Source of the DNA: an uncultured Roseburia sp.
GTDB lineage: Bacteria > Bacillota > Clostridia > Lachnospirales > Lachnospiraceae
NCBI GenBank assembly: GCA_900550935.1
Contig: URUD01000008.1
Location: 1-64,000, forward strand
DNA: 64,000 bases
Direction: 5' to 3'
In this document: positions 30,694 to 43,547 of the stretch, in pieces
Position numbering within the stretch: the stretch's first letter is position 1
Layout: every line of letters starts with the position of its first letter
Position numbers and translations under genes: made by a program
Notes under the pieces: model-generated
Database searches by the model: none
What the model was told of the DNA's origin: nothing
The model's input: only the letters and a program-made list of their open reading frames with translations

Positions 30694-31602
30694 ATGAAAA
30701 AAGACATTATTACCGTTTCTACTGTTACATTTAATGCTACCTGGGGCGATAAAGCCAAAAACTTAAACCGTATCAAAGGATATATTGAAGCGGCTGCAAA
30801 AAAAGGTTCCGATTTTGTTGTTTTCCCGGAAATGGCACTTACCGGTTATGATGATGAAGAGGAAAAACCAAAGGCCGAAAAAATGCAGTCCAAAGAGGCT
30901 GAGCTCATTCCGGGTCCTTCTTCTTTAGAAGTTGGCGAACTGACCAAAAAACTTGGTATCTACGCTGTCTTTGGTATGCCGGAGCGTGACCCGGATGATC
31001 CTTCTGTAATCTATAATGCACTTGCCATCTGTGGTCCGGAAGGTCTGATCCGCTCTTACCGCAAAATGCACCTTCCTTATCCGGAACCACACTGGGCAAC
31101 CAGAGGAGACAAGCCATGTGTCATCGATACCGAATGGGGGCCGATCGGTATTTCCATCTGTTATGACTCTTACTGCTTCCCGGAAATGATCCGTTACGAG
31201 GGTGCAAAAGGTGCCAGAATGCACATCAACTGCACCGCACTTGCAAAATGCCACGGCATTGCACTGGGTACTACCACACTGGAAGCACATGTCATTACCA
31301 ATCAGATGTATATCGTCTCCTCCAACCTTGGCGGCAAAGATCTCTACAACGAGTTCTGGGGTGGAAGCAGCATCATGGGGCCAAGCCGTAACTTCTGGGA
31401 AGTTCATTACTATGCCGGTCACAAATTTACCGACCCGCTTGCCATCGAATGCGACATGTATACTGCAACCATTGACCTCACACTTGCAGGACGCGACATC
31501 TTCCGCGCAAATCCATTGATTGACGGTGCAACCGATTACCGCCCGGATAAATATATTGAAATGTGCAAAGACATCCTTGATGATCCTGCTTTTGGAAAGT
31601 AA
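30694..31602 (+). CDS. nitrilase-superfamily carbon-nitrogen hydrolase (amidase-like)
   Basis: A 302-residue member of the nitrilase superfamily. The catalytic Glu (VVFPEMALTGY), Lys (SYRKMHLPYPEPHW) and Cys (ISICYDSYCFPE) are present. It differs clearly from the gene at 19737, so it probably has a different substrate. The start at 30694 (MKKDIITV) has AAAGGAG 10 bases upstream. A perfect bidirectional terminator follows. Context (amide/urea transporter, glutamine synthetase) suggests ammonia release from an amide; the substrate is not known. Confidence 0.9.
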   Translation: MKKDIITVSTVTFNATWGDKAKNLNRIKGYIEAAAKKGSDFVVFPEMALTGYDDEEEKPKAEKMQSKEAELIPGPSSLEVGELTKKLGIYAVFGMPERDPDDPSVIYNALAICGPEGLIRSYRKMHLPYPEPHWATRGDKPCVIDTEWGPIGISICYDSYCFPEMIRYEGAKGARMHINCTALAKCHGIALGTTTLEAHVITNQMYIVSSNLGGKDLYNEFWGGSSIMGPSRNFWEVHYYAGHKFTDPLAIECDMYTATIDLTLAGRDIFRANPLIDGATDYRPDKYIEMCKDILDDPAFGK

Positions 31603-31611
31603 AACAGGTAT

Positions 31612-31648
31612 AAAAAAGCCACTTTGACTATGTCAAAGTGGCTTTTTT
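31612..31648. terminator. bidirectional terminator
   Basis: Perfect 17-bp stem with a 3-base loop, flanked by A6 and T6, between the amidohydrolase and the convergent MerR gene. Confidence 0.95.
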
Positions 31649-31656
31649 GTTTAAAC

Positions 31657-32256
31657 TTATTCTTTTTTTCGTCCCCACTTTCTGGGTTCTTTTTTCTTTA
31701 AATTGCCACGGATTGCCGCATCCAGCTTCCGAAACCGTTCTTCATCGGCTTCTTCCCGTTCCCGCATCAGGTAATTCATCTCTTTTAACACCTGTTCTCC
31801 CACATCATTGCTGATGGTTTTGCTCAGATCCTGATTATTTGCCGCGAGTGCCTTTCCAACGATCTCAGTCATAAGCTCGGTAAACTGTGCCATCTTTTCC
31901 GTATTATCTAAAATACTCTGATGAGACGGCTGGCTCATCAGCTTTTCCGGTTTCTTTGTTTCATCTGGCAGAGCCTGTCTTAGATCCGGCTTCTTTTCTT
32001 CCACCGGCAGAAAATCCGGCTGCGTATCAATCGGCAGATTATGTACGATCATTCGGATCGCTTTAAGCTGATAGCCCTGCTCTTTTAATTCTTTTATCTT
32101 CTGGAACTCCTGAATGTTTTCTTTGGTGTAATACCGGTGCCCTAATTCGTTTCTTGGAATGTCAAGCTCCAGTTCCTCTTCCCAGTAACGCAATACATGC
32201 GACTCCACCTTTACAATATTGGCGGCATCTGAAATCATGTAACGCACTTTTTCCAT
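31657..32256 (-). CDS. MerR-family transcriptional regulator
   Basis: A 199-residue protein with an N-terminal MerR winged helix (about 1-75: VRYMISDAANIVKVESHVLRYWEEEL, then LGHRYYTKENIQEFQKIKELKEQGYQLKAIR). A polar linker and a long charged helical C-terminus ending in Lys/Arg follow. No Cys metal-sensing site is seen. The start at 32256 has GGAGG 7 bases upstream. It lies downstream of dnaB with a 150-base gap; target unknown. Confidence 0.88.
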   Translation of the reverse strand: MEKVRYMISDAANIVKVESHVLRYWEEELELDIPRNELGHRYYTKENIQEFQKIKELKEQGYQLKAIRMIVHNLPIDTQPDFLPVEEKKPDLRQALPDETKKPEKLMSQPSHQSILDNTEKMAQFTELMTEIVGKALAANNQDLSKTISNDVGEQVLKEMNYLMREREEADEERFRKLDAAIRGNLKKKEPRKWGRKKE

Positions 32257-32409
32257 TCCAGTTCCTCCATATCTTTCGGAGAGTTTTCTCCTTTTTCTTC
32301 GATAATACACATTGCATCTATCTACTAACTTACATTATAAGCAACCTTTCTGGTGCATACAACGAAAATCGCTCGTCTTATTGCGACACGATATGGCAAA
32401 AGAATGTTT

Positions 32410-33744
32410 TTATTTTTCCATATTGGCAAATTTGGTGTACTGAGGCAGCCATACCAGATTTACCGTTCCGATCGGACCATTTCTCTGTTTTGCAATGATG
32501 ATCTCTGAAATTCCTTTCATGTCAGAATCATGATTATAGTAATCATCACGGTAAATGAACATAACCACATCGGCATCCTGCTCGATCGCTCCGGACTCAC
32601 GAAGGTCGGATAACATCGGTCTGTGATCCGGTCGCTGCTCAACCGCACGGGACAACTGCGAAAGTGCGATGACAGGAACCGATAATTCCCTCGCCAGCGC
32701 CTTTAAGGAACGGGAGATATCCGAGATCTCCTGCTGTCTGGAATCGGAACTCTTTCCCGAGCCGGACATCAACTGTAAGTAATCGATAATGACCAGCTTT
32801 AAGTCATGCTCTAACTTATATTTCCGGCATTTACTGCGCATCTCCGCGATCGAAATACCCGGCGTATCATCGATGATGAGCTCGGAATTACCGATGATAC
32901 CGGCTCCCTCGATCAGCTTCTCCCAGTCGGTATCGGACAGGTTACCGGTTCGAAGTGCCTGGGCATCCACTCTTGACTCTAAGGAAAACAGACGGTTTAC
33001 GAGCTGTTCCTTGGACATCTCGAGAGAAAAAATCGCGGTGCACATATGCTCATGGAAGGCAACATACTGCGCGATATTTAAAACAAACGCTGTTTTTCCC
33101 ATGGACGGACGCGCCGCGATCAGGATCAGATCGGACGGCTGTAATCCTGCTGTCCGGTAATCCAAGTCAATAAATCCGGTCGGGATACCGGTTACGGTCC
33201 CCGATGTCTTTGCCGCATTTTCAATCTTTTCGAGCGCGTTCATTACCACCTGGCGGATCGGCGTATAATCTCCACCGCCGCCTCTTGCAGAAAGCAGGTC
33301 AAATACCTTTTTCTCCGTGATATCCATAACGGTCTCGACGCTCTCTTTGCCGAGATAACACTCATTTTCTATCTCTTCATTTAATTTGATCAGCTTCCGG
33401 CGCATGGAATTGTCTTTTACGATCTGCGCATAGTACTTCACATTTGCTGAAGTCGGCACAGCTGTCATCAGCTCACGCACAAATTCCAGACTTGCGATCT
33501 CCGCCGGCACATCTTTTTCTTTTAATTTGTTCTGCAAGGTTACCAGATCCACCGGCAGCCCTTTGTTGTATAACTCAATCATGGTATCAAACAAAATACC
33601 ATACTGTCTGTGATAAAAATCTTCGCTGATCAACATCTCCATCGCCGTAACGATGGCATCTTTGTCCATGATCATGGAGCCTATAACAGACTGCTCTGCC
33701 TCTAAGCTGTTTGGCATAATCCGCTTGATTAATGCTTCCTCCAT
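32410..33744 (-). CDS. dnaB: replicative DNA helicase
   Basis: A 444-residue hexameric helicase at the replication fork. The N-terminal domain (about 10-110) starts PNSLEAEQSVIGSMI. The RecA-like domain has Walker A ARPSMGKTAF, Walker B LVIIDYLQLM, and PVIALSQLSRAVEQRPDHRPMLSDLRESGAIEQDAD (shown in part). Normal length, no intein. It lies 31 bases after rplI, the usual rplI-dnaB order. Confidence 0.97.
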   Translation of the reverse strand: MEEALIKRIMPNSLEAEQSVIGSMIMDKDAIVTAMEMLISEDFYHRQYGILFDTMIELYNKGLPVDLVTLQNKLKEKDVPAEIASLEFVRELMTAVPTSANVKYYAQIVKDNSMRRKLIKLNEEIENECYLGKESVETVMDITEKKVFDLLSARGGGGDYTPIRQVVMNALEKIENAAKTSGTVTGIPTGFIDLDYRTAGLQPSDLILIAARPSMGKTAFVLNIAQYVAFHEHMCTAIFSLEMSKEQLVNRLFSLESRVDAQALRTGNLSDTDWEKLIEGAGIIGNSELIIDDTPGISIAEMRSKCRKYKLEHDLKLVIIDYLQLMSGSGKSSDSRQQEISDISRSLKALARELSVPVIALSQLSRAVEQRPDHRPMLSDLRESGAIEQDADVVMFIYRDDYYNHDSDMKGISEIIIAKQRNGPIGTVNLVWLPQYTKFANMEK

Positions 33745-33775
33745 AAACTTTTAACCATGCCTTTCCAAACGCCTT

Positions 33776-34222
33776 TTATTCTTCTACCACATGTACGGTA
33801 AATTTGCCCATTACCTTTGGATGAAGTTTAATGGAAACCTCTGTCATTCCGAAGGTACGGATCGGCTCCGGCAGCTGCATCTTTTTCTTATCCAGCTCCA
33901 CACCCAGCTGTGCTTTTGCTGCTGCTGCGATCTCCTTGGTGGAAACAGAACCGAAAGTTCTTCCGCCCTCTCCTGCTTTCATCTTGACTGTGATCTTTTT
34001 GTCCTTTAATTCTTCTGCAAATGCAAGAGCTGCCTCATAATTTTCCTGCGCCACTTTATCTGCATGCTGATTCTGTAATTTTAAGTCGTTTAAGTTCTTT
34101 GATGTTGCCTCGACTCCTAATTTTTTCGGGAAGATCATATTTCTTGCGTAACCATCACTGACGTTTACGACTTCACCTTTTTTTCCTAATGATTTTACAT
34201 CTTCTAATAATATTACTTTCAT
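33776..34222 (-). CDS. rplI: 50S ribosomal protein L9
   Basis: A 148-residue protein binding 23S rRNA. The N-terminal domain [21 protein letters not shown] then [12 protein letters not shown] is diagnostic, followed by a long helix and C-terminal domain. Its ATG overlaps the gdpP stop (ATGA). Confidence 0.97.
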   Translation of the reverse strand: MKVILLEDVKSLGKKGEVVNVSDGYARNMIFPKKLGVEATSKNLNDLKLQNQHADKVAQENYEAALAFAEELKDKKITVKMKAGEGGRTFGSVSTKEIAAAAKAQLGVELDKKKMQLPEPIRTFGMTEVSIKLHPKVMGKFTVHVVEE

Positions 34223-36273
34223 TCCTGGATATCTCCTTCCTTTAACATCTCGTCAATGGTGTCCTGTATAATGTGTTTTGCCTGTAATACCGTACAGTCG
34301 GTAAGCTGCGCACCTGCCATATTTAAGTGTCCGCCTCCGCCGAGACGCTCCATGATCAGCTGCACGTTGATCTCATCGATGGAACGTGAACTTACATAAA
34401 TCTTTCCCTGATATTCGGTCAGCACGAAAGATGCCTTGATGCCCACGATATTGAGCAGCTCATTTGCTGCCTGTGATCCTACGATAGTCGGGCTCTCTAC
34501 CTTATCTGCCGGACAGACAGAGATCGCAAATGCACCGCGATATACTTCCGCATGGCGCACCGCCTCTGCGCGTGCTTTGTAATCTGCCATATCATTCCGG
34601 AGCATCTTACGGACACGGGTCACCTCTGCGCCCGCACGTTTCAGATAAGCTGCCGCTTCAAAGGTACGGACTCCGGTTTTCGTCATAAAGTTATTGGTAT
34701 CGATCAGGATACCTGCATAAATACAATCTGCCTCGCTCGGTGCAAGACGGATATTTTCTGAAAAATACTGCAATACCTCTGCGATCATCTCACAGGCACT
34801 CGACGCATATGGTTCCACATAGGAAAGCACCGGATTTTCAATGACCTCACTGGTCTGTCTGTGATGGTCAAATACACAGACTGTATTGCTCCGTTTTAAA
34901 AGCTCCGGGCACTCTGTATAGCTCGGGCGGTTTACGTCCACGACCATGACCAGGGTATTTTCATTGGTCAGAAGCAATGCCTCTTCATTTTTGACAAATA
35001 AGTCTGCCGGATATCCATTTTCCTCGGTAAAACATTCGACCAGCGGACGAAGTGAGGATGTGATCTCATTTAAAACAATCTGTGCTTTCTTGCCAAGACT
35101 TCTTGCCGCACAGTAAACACCAATGGCTGCTCCCAGGCAGTCCACGTCACTGATACTGTGTCCCATAATGATAACATGCTCGCGGCTCTCGATGATCTCG
35201 CGGAGTGCGTGTGCCTTTACCCTTGCCTTTACTCTGGTGTTACGCTCTACCTGCTGTGTCTTACCGCCGTAATAGGAAACTTCCTCTCCCTCTCTTACAA
35301 CAACCTGATCACCGCCTCGTCCAAGTGCAAGGTCGATCGACATACGGGCATATTCATAATTCTGCGTATAGCTTGCTCCATCTGCACCGATACCGATACT
35401 TAAAGTCACTGCCATTTCATTTCCGACTTTGACGGTCTTTACATCTTCGATCAGATTAAAACGGTCTTCTCTTAATTTTGCAAGATACTTGTATTTAAAC
35501 ACTACAAAATACTTATCTTTTTCGATCTTACGCACAAGGGCATCGATCTCGGTAAAATATTTGTTGACTTTACGGTCGATCAATGCAACGAGCAGAGAAC
35601 GTTTGACATCCTCGATACTGTCGAGTGCCTCTTCGTAATTATCGATATACACAAGTCCTGCGACCATCTTCTGGTCTTCTCTGTCCTTGAATAAATGTTT
35701 TAATTCCGTCTCATCAAAAAGATAGAGTGCCGTCAGATATTCGGTGCTGTCCTCTAATGCCACAAGTTCGCTCTGTTCTACAATCGGACCAAAATAGATC
35801 CGTTTTAAAGAGCAGCGATAGCTTCTGTCCTCTAACGTTAAGTCTACTTCCTCCTGTCCCTCGCTCCGCTGCAGCATTTCCTTGGTCAGAGCCGGGAAAA
35901 TGGATGTGATGGACTTATGGTAATTTTTGCTTTTGCCGGTGATCTCAGTGAACTGCTCGTTTACCCACAGAACCTTTGCGTTATAATCCACCAGCGCATA
36001 TGGTATCTCAAATTCGTTGAGCAACTGTTTTTGGACACTTCCGTACTGGGTCGCAAATGTGATCATCTCATTGATCAGAAGCGGCTTATTTCGCTTCGCC
36101 GCAACTAACATCACTCCAAAATAAAGGAGGACAAATCCGGAAAAAACCGCACCGTCTTTGATATTTTCTGAATAAATGAAAATATTGATCCATACCAGCG
36201 GTATCGTCATGATCAAAGGAAGATTATAATACGTGCGGATTTTTCCCTTCAGTTTTATTTTATTGCTCTTCAT
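34219..36273 (-). CDS. gdpP: cyclic-di-AMP phosphodiesterase GdpP
   Basis: A 684-residue membrane enzyme that breaks down c-di-AMP. Order: two membrane helices (about 15-60), a PAS-like domain (about 80-150), a degenerate GGDEF domain (about 170-310), then DHH and DHHA1 domains (about 340-670). [25 protein letters not shown] and the C-terminal [10 protein letters not shown] carry metal and substrate residues. The start at 36273 (MKSNKIK) has GGAGAAG upstream. Classic gdpP-rplI-dnaB order. Confidence 0.95.
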   Translation of the reverse strand: MKSNKIKLKGKIRTYYNLPLIMTIPLVWINIFIYSENIKDGAVFSGFVLLYFGVMLVAAKRNKPLLINEMITFATQYGSVQKQLLNEFEIPYALVDYNAKVLWVNEQFTEITGKSKNYHKSITSIFPALTKEMLQRSEGQEEVDLTLEDRSYRCSLKRIYFGPIVEQSELVALEDSTEYLTALYLFDETELKHLFKDREDQKMVAGLVYIDNYEEALDSIEDVKRSLLVALIDRKVNKYFTEIDALVRKIEKDKYFVVFKYKYLAKLREDRFNLIEDVKTVKVGNEMAVTLSIGIGADGASYTQNYEYARMSIDLALGRGGDQVVVREGEEVSYYGGKTQQVERNTRVKARVKAHALREIIESREHVIIMGHSISDVDCLGAAIGVYCAARSLGKKAQIVLNEITSSLRPLVECFTEENGYPADLFVKNEEALLLTNENTLVMVVDVNRPSYTECPELLKRSNTVCVFDHHRQTSEVIENPVLSYVEPYASSACEMIAEVLQYFSENIRLAPSEADCIYAGILIDTNNFMTKTGVRTFEAAAYLKRAGAEVTRVRKMLRNDMADYKARAEAVRHAEVYRGAFAISVCPADKVESPTIVGSQAANELLNIVGIKASFVLTEYQGKIYVSSRSIDEINVQLIMERLGGGGHLNMAGAQLTDCTVLQAKHIIQDTIDEMLKEGDIQE

Positions 36274-36394
36274 ATCTCTTCTCCTATGCCCGAAAGTGCG
36301 GACATTCCTTCTCTTCTGCCTGTTACGGCACATTACAAAAAGGTCATTTGATATGAATTATATCATTTTAGCCCCCTAATATAAAGTCTTTTCT

Positions 36395-37063
36395 TTAGGA
36401 ACTTTTCGGCACCAGCGTCAGATAGTCCCCTTTATCCATATCATCTATGAGATTGTCCGCCAGAACTTTTTTTCCTGTAATTCCAATGAGATCTGGCAGG
36501 AAATCCTCTTCCGTGCTCTGATAACCATCTGCCCCCATATAATGGCATTTCAGATAACCGGCCTCCTGTCCACCGCCGTAGACATAATAGATCAGATCAT
36601 GCCAGCCATCGGTCAGTTCATCACTGATCACGACCGGTGTTCTGACATTGCGCAGATCTGAGATCACGGTAAAATCTGTTCCCTCCTGCGATAACACCAG
36701 TACACATTCCCCCATGGATGTGGATGTCGTCTCGCCGACCGTCAGCGCAATGATCTCTTTCGTTCCATCTTCATTCAGATCAACATAATTATAATAATAT
36801 CTGGTCTCTTCCAGTTCTTCTTCCGGGATCTGATAATAAGCTGCCAGAAAATCTGCCAGCGCATCAAATGTGGCATCTTCGGAATAAACCTCCGGCATCA
36901 CATATTCGTACTTTTCCTCTTCTGCCTGTAAAAAAGATTCGAGCGGACTCTCGGTCTCCGTTTCCACCTCTTCCACTTCCGGTTTTTTATTTTCTTTCTG
37001 ACAACCTGCCAGACCCAATGCGGCAAGCACCAGAAGCAAGCTTCTGTATAATTTCTTTTTCAT
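36395..37063 (-). CDS. putative lipoprotein of unknown function
   Basis: A 222-residue secreted lipoprotein. The signal peptide MKKKLYRSLLLVLAALGLAGC has a clear lipobox (LAGC), followed by a Lys/Glu-rich linker. The mature part is acidic, with YVDLNEDGTKEIIAL, a pattern seen in calcium-loop/FG-GAP-like domains of extracellular proteins. The start at 37063 has GGAGGG 6 bases upstream. It lies upstream of gdpP with a 120-base gap and downstream of the galactanase after its terminator. Function not recognised. Confidence 0.82.
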   Translation of the reverse strand: MKKKLYRSLLLVLAALGLAGCQKENKKPEVEEVETETESPLESFLQAEEEKYEYVMPEVYSEDATFDALADFLAAYYQIPEEELEETRYYYNYVDLNEDGTKEIIALTVGETTSTSMGECVLVLSQEGTDFTVISDLRNVRTPVVISDELTDGWHDLIYYVYGGGQEAGYLKCHYMGADGYQSTEEDFLPDLIGITGKKVLADNLIDDMDKGDYLTLVPKSS

Positions 37064-37143
37064 GTACCCTCCTGCTGTCGTAACCTTGTATATCATCTTA
37101 TCTGATTTTACAACAGAATCCAACCCACCTCCCCTATTCTTCA

Positions 37144-37189
37144 TAAAAATTTAGGAAATGGCTGCCCGCTTTTGCTGGCAGCCATTTCC
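37144..37189 (-). terminator. terminator after the galactanase gene
   Basis: A 13-bp GC-rich stem (37154-37166 with 37177-37189), followed on the minus strand by an A/T-rich T run. Confidence 0.8.
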
Positions 37190-37198
37190 CGCTTTGTT

Positions 37199-40984
<3,786 letters not shown>

Positions 40985-40991
40985 TTAATTC

Positions 40992-41021
40992 ATTATATAA
41001 TAGAGTGAATAACTTGTGCAA
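40992..41021 (-). promoter_or_regulatory. promoter for the galactanase gene
   Basis: TTGCAC (41016-41021), 18-base spacer, TATAAT (40992-40997) on the minus strand. The -35 overlaps a related operator-like site at 41014-41028 (TTGTGCAATCGACGG). Confidence 0.55.
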
Positions 41022-41113
41022 TCGACGGTTTTTCCATTTTTTTATTCTGTTTTTTGTGCTACTTGCACAATTCATTTTGCACTCTTGCGTTTTTTGCGCA
41101 TTTTAAATTGTTT

Positions 41114-41132
41114 TTGCGCAACCGTTTTGCAA
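41114..41132. promoter_or_regulatory. LacI-type operator-like site A
   Basis: TTGCGCAA, CCG, TTTTGCAA: a near-palindrome of the LacI/CcpA type about 120 bases upstream of the galactanase promoter. Its core is repeated at 40967-40979. Confidence 0.5.
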
Positions 41133-41221
41133 TATAAAAATCAGGATTTTTCAAAATAACTGCGCCGGGTCAGAAGCTCCACCCCATTTTGCGGCAGTTC
41201 AAATACTCCTATAAGAGTCGG

Positions 41222-41727
41222 ATTTTATCCAAAGTGAACTATACAAAAATTCAAACTTCATCCATCCGAGAAATCAGAAGATACTCTACTATGGCTGTAC
41301 GAATTATTACTTTGAGATTGAGGAAGAAAGTGGTTTGAAGCACTATGGAAAAGGCAAGGAGAACCGTCCAAATCCAATTGTTGGTATGGGGCTTTTTATG
41401 GATGCCGATGGCATTCCACTTGCATTTGATGTTTTTCCAGGTAATCAAAACGAGCAGACAACGCTTAAACCTCTGGAGAAGAAAATCATAAAAGATTTTA
41501 ACTGTAGTGAATTTATTTTCTGTTCAGATGCCGGTCTTGGAAGTGCAAATAACCGAGCATTTAACAGCATCGGGAATCGGGCTAATGGCTATGTTCCATC
41601 CTACACTCGAACTGAAATAACAGACTCTTTACACAAAGCTTTTGGTTTTCGGACAGACTATGAATTTATCAAAAAATCTACGATGCGAAGCATCATCAAA
41701 CAAACAAAAGAAATAAATTTACCCTAG
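41222..41727 (+). pseudogene. IS1634/IS4-like transposase fragment
   Basis: A reading frame open from about 41222 to the stop at 41727 encodes the middle of a DDE transposase. It shows CTNYYFEIEEESGLKHYGKG, RPNPIVGMGLFMDADGIPLAF, GNQNEQTTLKPLEKKI and FCSDAGLGSANNRAF, the last with a catalytic-type Asp. Both the N-terminal and C-terminal thirds are absent and no start codon with a ribosome site precedes it. I see no terminal inverted repeats. The longest start-to-stop part is 41335-41727. Confidence 0.85.
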
Positions 41728-41766
41728 TGCAAAAAATATAGCACAATAGCACATATCGCTACGAAG

Positions 41767-41815
41767 CAAAAAACGGCTGCAAGCCTTGATTTTACTGGCT
41801 TCACAACCGTTTTTT
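41767..41815 (+). terminator. terminator-like hairpin after the transposase fragment
   Basis: Imperfect stem (AAAAAACGG..AAGCC with GGCTT..CCGTTTTTT) followed by eight T. A-runs on the other side would allow minus-strand use as well. It does not serve an intact gene on the plus strand. Confidence 0.6.
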
Positions 41816-41917
41816 TTGCTTTCCAACTGTCAAAGATGGGATTATATCAATCCTTATCAATAAAAGCAATTTGCGCAAGTAATGTAAATGATGAAACGAT
41901 CAGAATGAATCGCAAAA

Positions 41918-41957
41918 ATACACGCCAGACAAAATAACTTTCTTATCTGACGTGTAT
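41918..41957 (-). terminator. terminator of the dehydratase operon
   Basis: 12-bp stem with one mismatch (41946-41957 with 41918-41929), then a T-run on the minus strand at 41914-41918. It is 16 bases beyond the ttdB stop. Confidence 0.8.
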
Positions 41958-41973
41958 CTCTATTTTTTATGTA

Positions 41974-42600
41974 TTATTTAATAAATCCTACTTCTTTGCA
42001 GATTTTTTCAACAGCAGCATCTTTACGTTTGTTGAATGTAATCTTATTTTCTTCAAACATGTTATTTCCCTGTGTATCAATGGAAACGATCAACGGTCCA
42101 AATTCTTTTACCCGGCAATTCCACAGTGTCTCCGGCATTCCAAGATCACGCCACTCCGCGCGCACGATCTCTTCAACCTCAGTTGCTGCAACAACCGCAT
42201 TTCCTGCCGGGAATACGCAATGGATCGCACCAAACTCTTTACATGCCCGCTCTGTATTTTCTTTCATACCGCCTTTTCCGATAATCACGCGTACACCGGT
42301 CAGTTTTACAAACTCATATTCAAATTTTTCCATTCTCATGCTGGTCGTTGGCCCGACAGATACCATCTCAAATTTGTCGTTCTCCAGCGGACGAATGATA
42401 GGTCCTGCATGAAAGATCGCATTGTTTCTTACATCCACCGGAAGTTCTCTTCCCTCTTCCACCAGTCTTCTGTGTGCAACGTCCCTGCAGGTTGTCATAC
42501 TGCCATCTAAATAAACGATATCTCCTACTTTAATATCTTTTAAATCTTCTGCTGATACCGGTGTGATCAGCACCTTTTTTCCATTTCTGATCTCTACCAT
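41974..42600 (-). CDS. ttdB: L(+)-tartrate dehydratase/class I fumarase beta subunit
   Basis: A 208-residue beta subunit of an oxygen-sensitive [4Fe-4S] hydro-lyase. Typical pieces are [47 protein letters not shown] (in part), VIIGKGGM and the C-terminal [18 protein letters not shown]. Its ATG overlaps the alpha subunit stop (TAATG). The same family serves tartrate and fumarate; the adjacent carboxylate transporter and GntR pair favour a tartrate-like substrate over a housekeeping fumarase. Confidence 0.88.
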   Translation of the reverse strand: MVEIRNGKKVLITPVSAEDLKDIKVGDIVYLDGSMTTCRDVAHRRLVEEGRELPVDVRNNAIFHAGPIIRPLENDKFEMVSVGPTTSMRMEKFEYEFVKLTGVRVIIGKGGMKENTERACKEFGAIHCVFPAGNAVVAATEVEEIVRAEWRDLGMPETLWNCRVKEFGPLIVSIDTQGNNMFEENKITFNKRKDAAVEKICKEVGFIK

Positions 42601-43499
42601 TATAACGTCACCTCCGAATGTGTTGTGATTCTATAATTTAAATCTTTATCAAAAATAATATGTCCTCTTCTGTGGCTCCAGCAGCCTACATTAACTGCTA
42701 CACCGATCGCGGACGGATGGCGGGCTGTATTCTCAATGTTCACGCCCATGACGGAATATTTTCCACCCATGCCCTGCGGTCCAAGTCCGATTTCATTGAT
42801 CCCATCCTCCAACAGACGCTCCATTTTTGCGGCACGCTCGTTATCATTGTGGGAACCAATCGGACGCATCAGTGCTTTTTTAGAGAGAAGAGCTGCTGTC
42901 TCAACCGAGGTAGCCACGCCAACTCCTACCAGAAGCGGCGGACAAGCATTTAATCCATAGCTTGTCATTACATCCATTACAAATTTGGTTACACCTTCGT
43001 AGCCCTCGCCCGGCATCAGAACCATTGCTTTTCCCGGAAGTGTACATCCACCACCTGCCATGTAGGTGTAAATCTCACACTCATCGCTGTCCGGTACGAT
43101 ATCCCAGAACACGGTAGGAGTTCCTTTTCCTACGTTCTTTCCGGTGTTGTACTCATCAAAGGTCTCTACACTGTTGTGTCTTAATGGTGCTTCAAATGTT
43201 GCCTGCACAACTGCCTCTTTCAACAATGCCTCCAACTCACCGATCAACGGAAATTTGGTTCCACATTTTACCCAGAATTGTAACACTCCGGTGTCCTGGC
43301 AGCTCGGTCTGTTTAACTCTACTGCAAGTTTCTGATTTTCAAACATTGTGTTGTAGATCGTTTTGGATAACGGACTGTCTTCCTTATCTCTGAGTTCCTC
43401 TAATTTTGCAATGACATCATCTGGCAGCTTTTTCGCAGTATAGGCAATAAATTTTGCCATATAATCTGTAAGCTGTTTTACCTGTTCTTCTTTTGACAT
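42600..43499 (-). CDS. ttdA: L(+)-tartrate dehydratase/class I fumarase alpha subunit
   Basis: A 299-residue alpha subunit carrying the iron-sulfur cluster. Candidate cluster cysteines lie in [25 protein letters not shown] and [15 protein letters not shown]. The [13 protein letters not shown] end is typical of TtdA. Dehydrates L-tartrate to oxaloacetate, or fumarate/malate in the fumarase branch. AAGGAGG precedes ATG. It lies 48 bases after the transporter gene in one operon. Confidence 0.88.
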   Translation of the reverse strand: MSKEEQVKQLTDYMAKFIAYTAKKLPDDVIAKLEELRDKEDSPLSKTIYNTMFENQKLAVELNRPSCQDTGVLQFWVKCGTKFPLIGELEALLKEAVVQATFEAPLRHNSVETFDEYNTGKNVGKGTPTVFWDIVPDSDECEIYTYMAGGGCTLPGKAMVLMPGEGYEGVTKFVMDVMTSYGLNACPPLLVGVGVATSVETAALLSKKALMRPIGSHNDNERAAKMERLLEDGINEIGLGPQGMGGKYSVMGVNIENTARHPSAIGVAVNVGCWSHRRGHIIFDKDLNYRITTHSEVTL

Positions 43500-43547
43500 A
43501 GTAATGTCCTCCTTATTTTAATCTCTATCTAAATTGCATGCCCTTAC

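Noticed and set aside
14439..31602. Nitrogen island as an integrated mobile element
   Set aside because: I saw no integrase, tRNA junction or flanking direct repeats; transfer cannot be supported without composition and synteny analysis.
32410..33744. Intein in the DnaB helicase
   Set aside because: The protein has normal length and the Walker A region runs uninterrupted.
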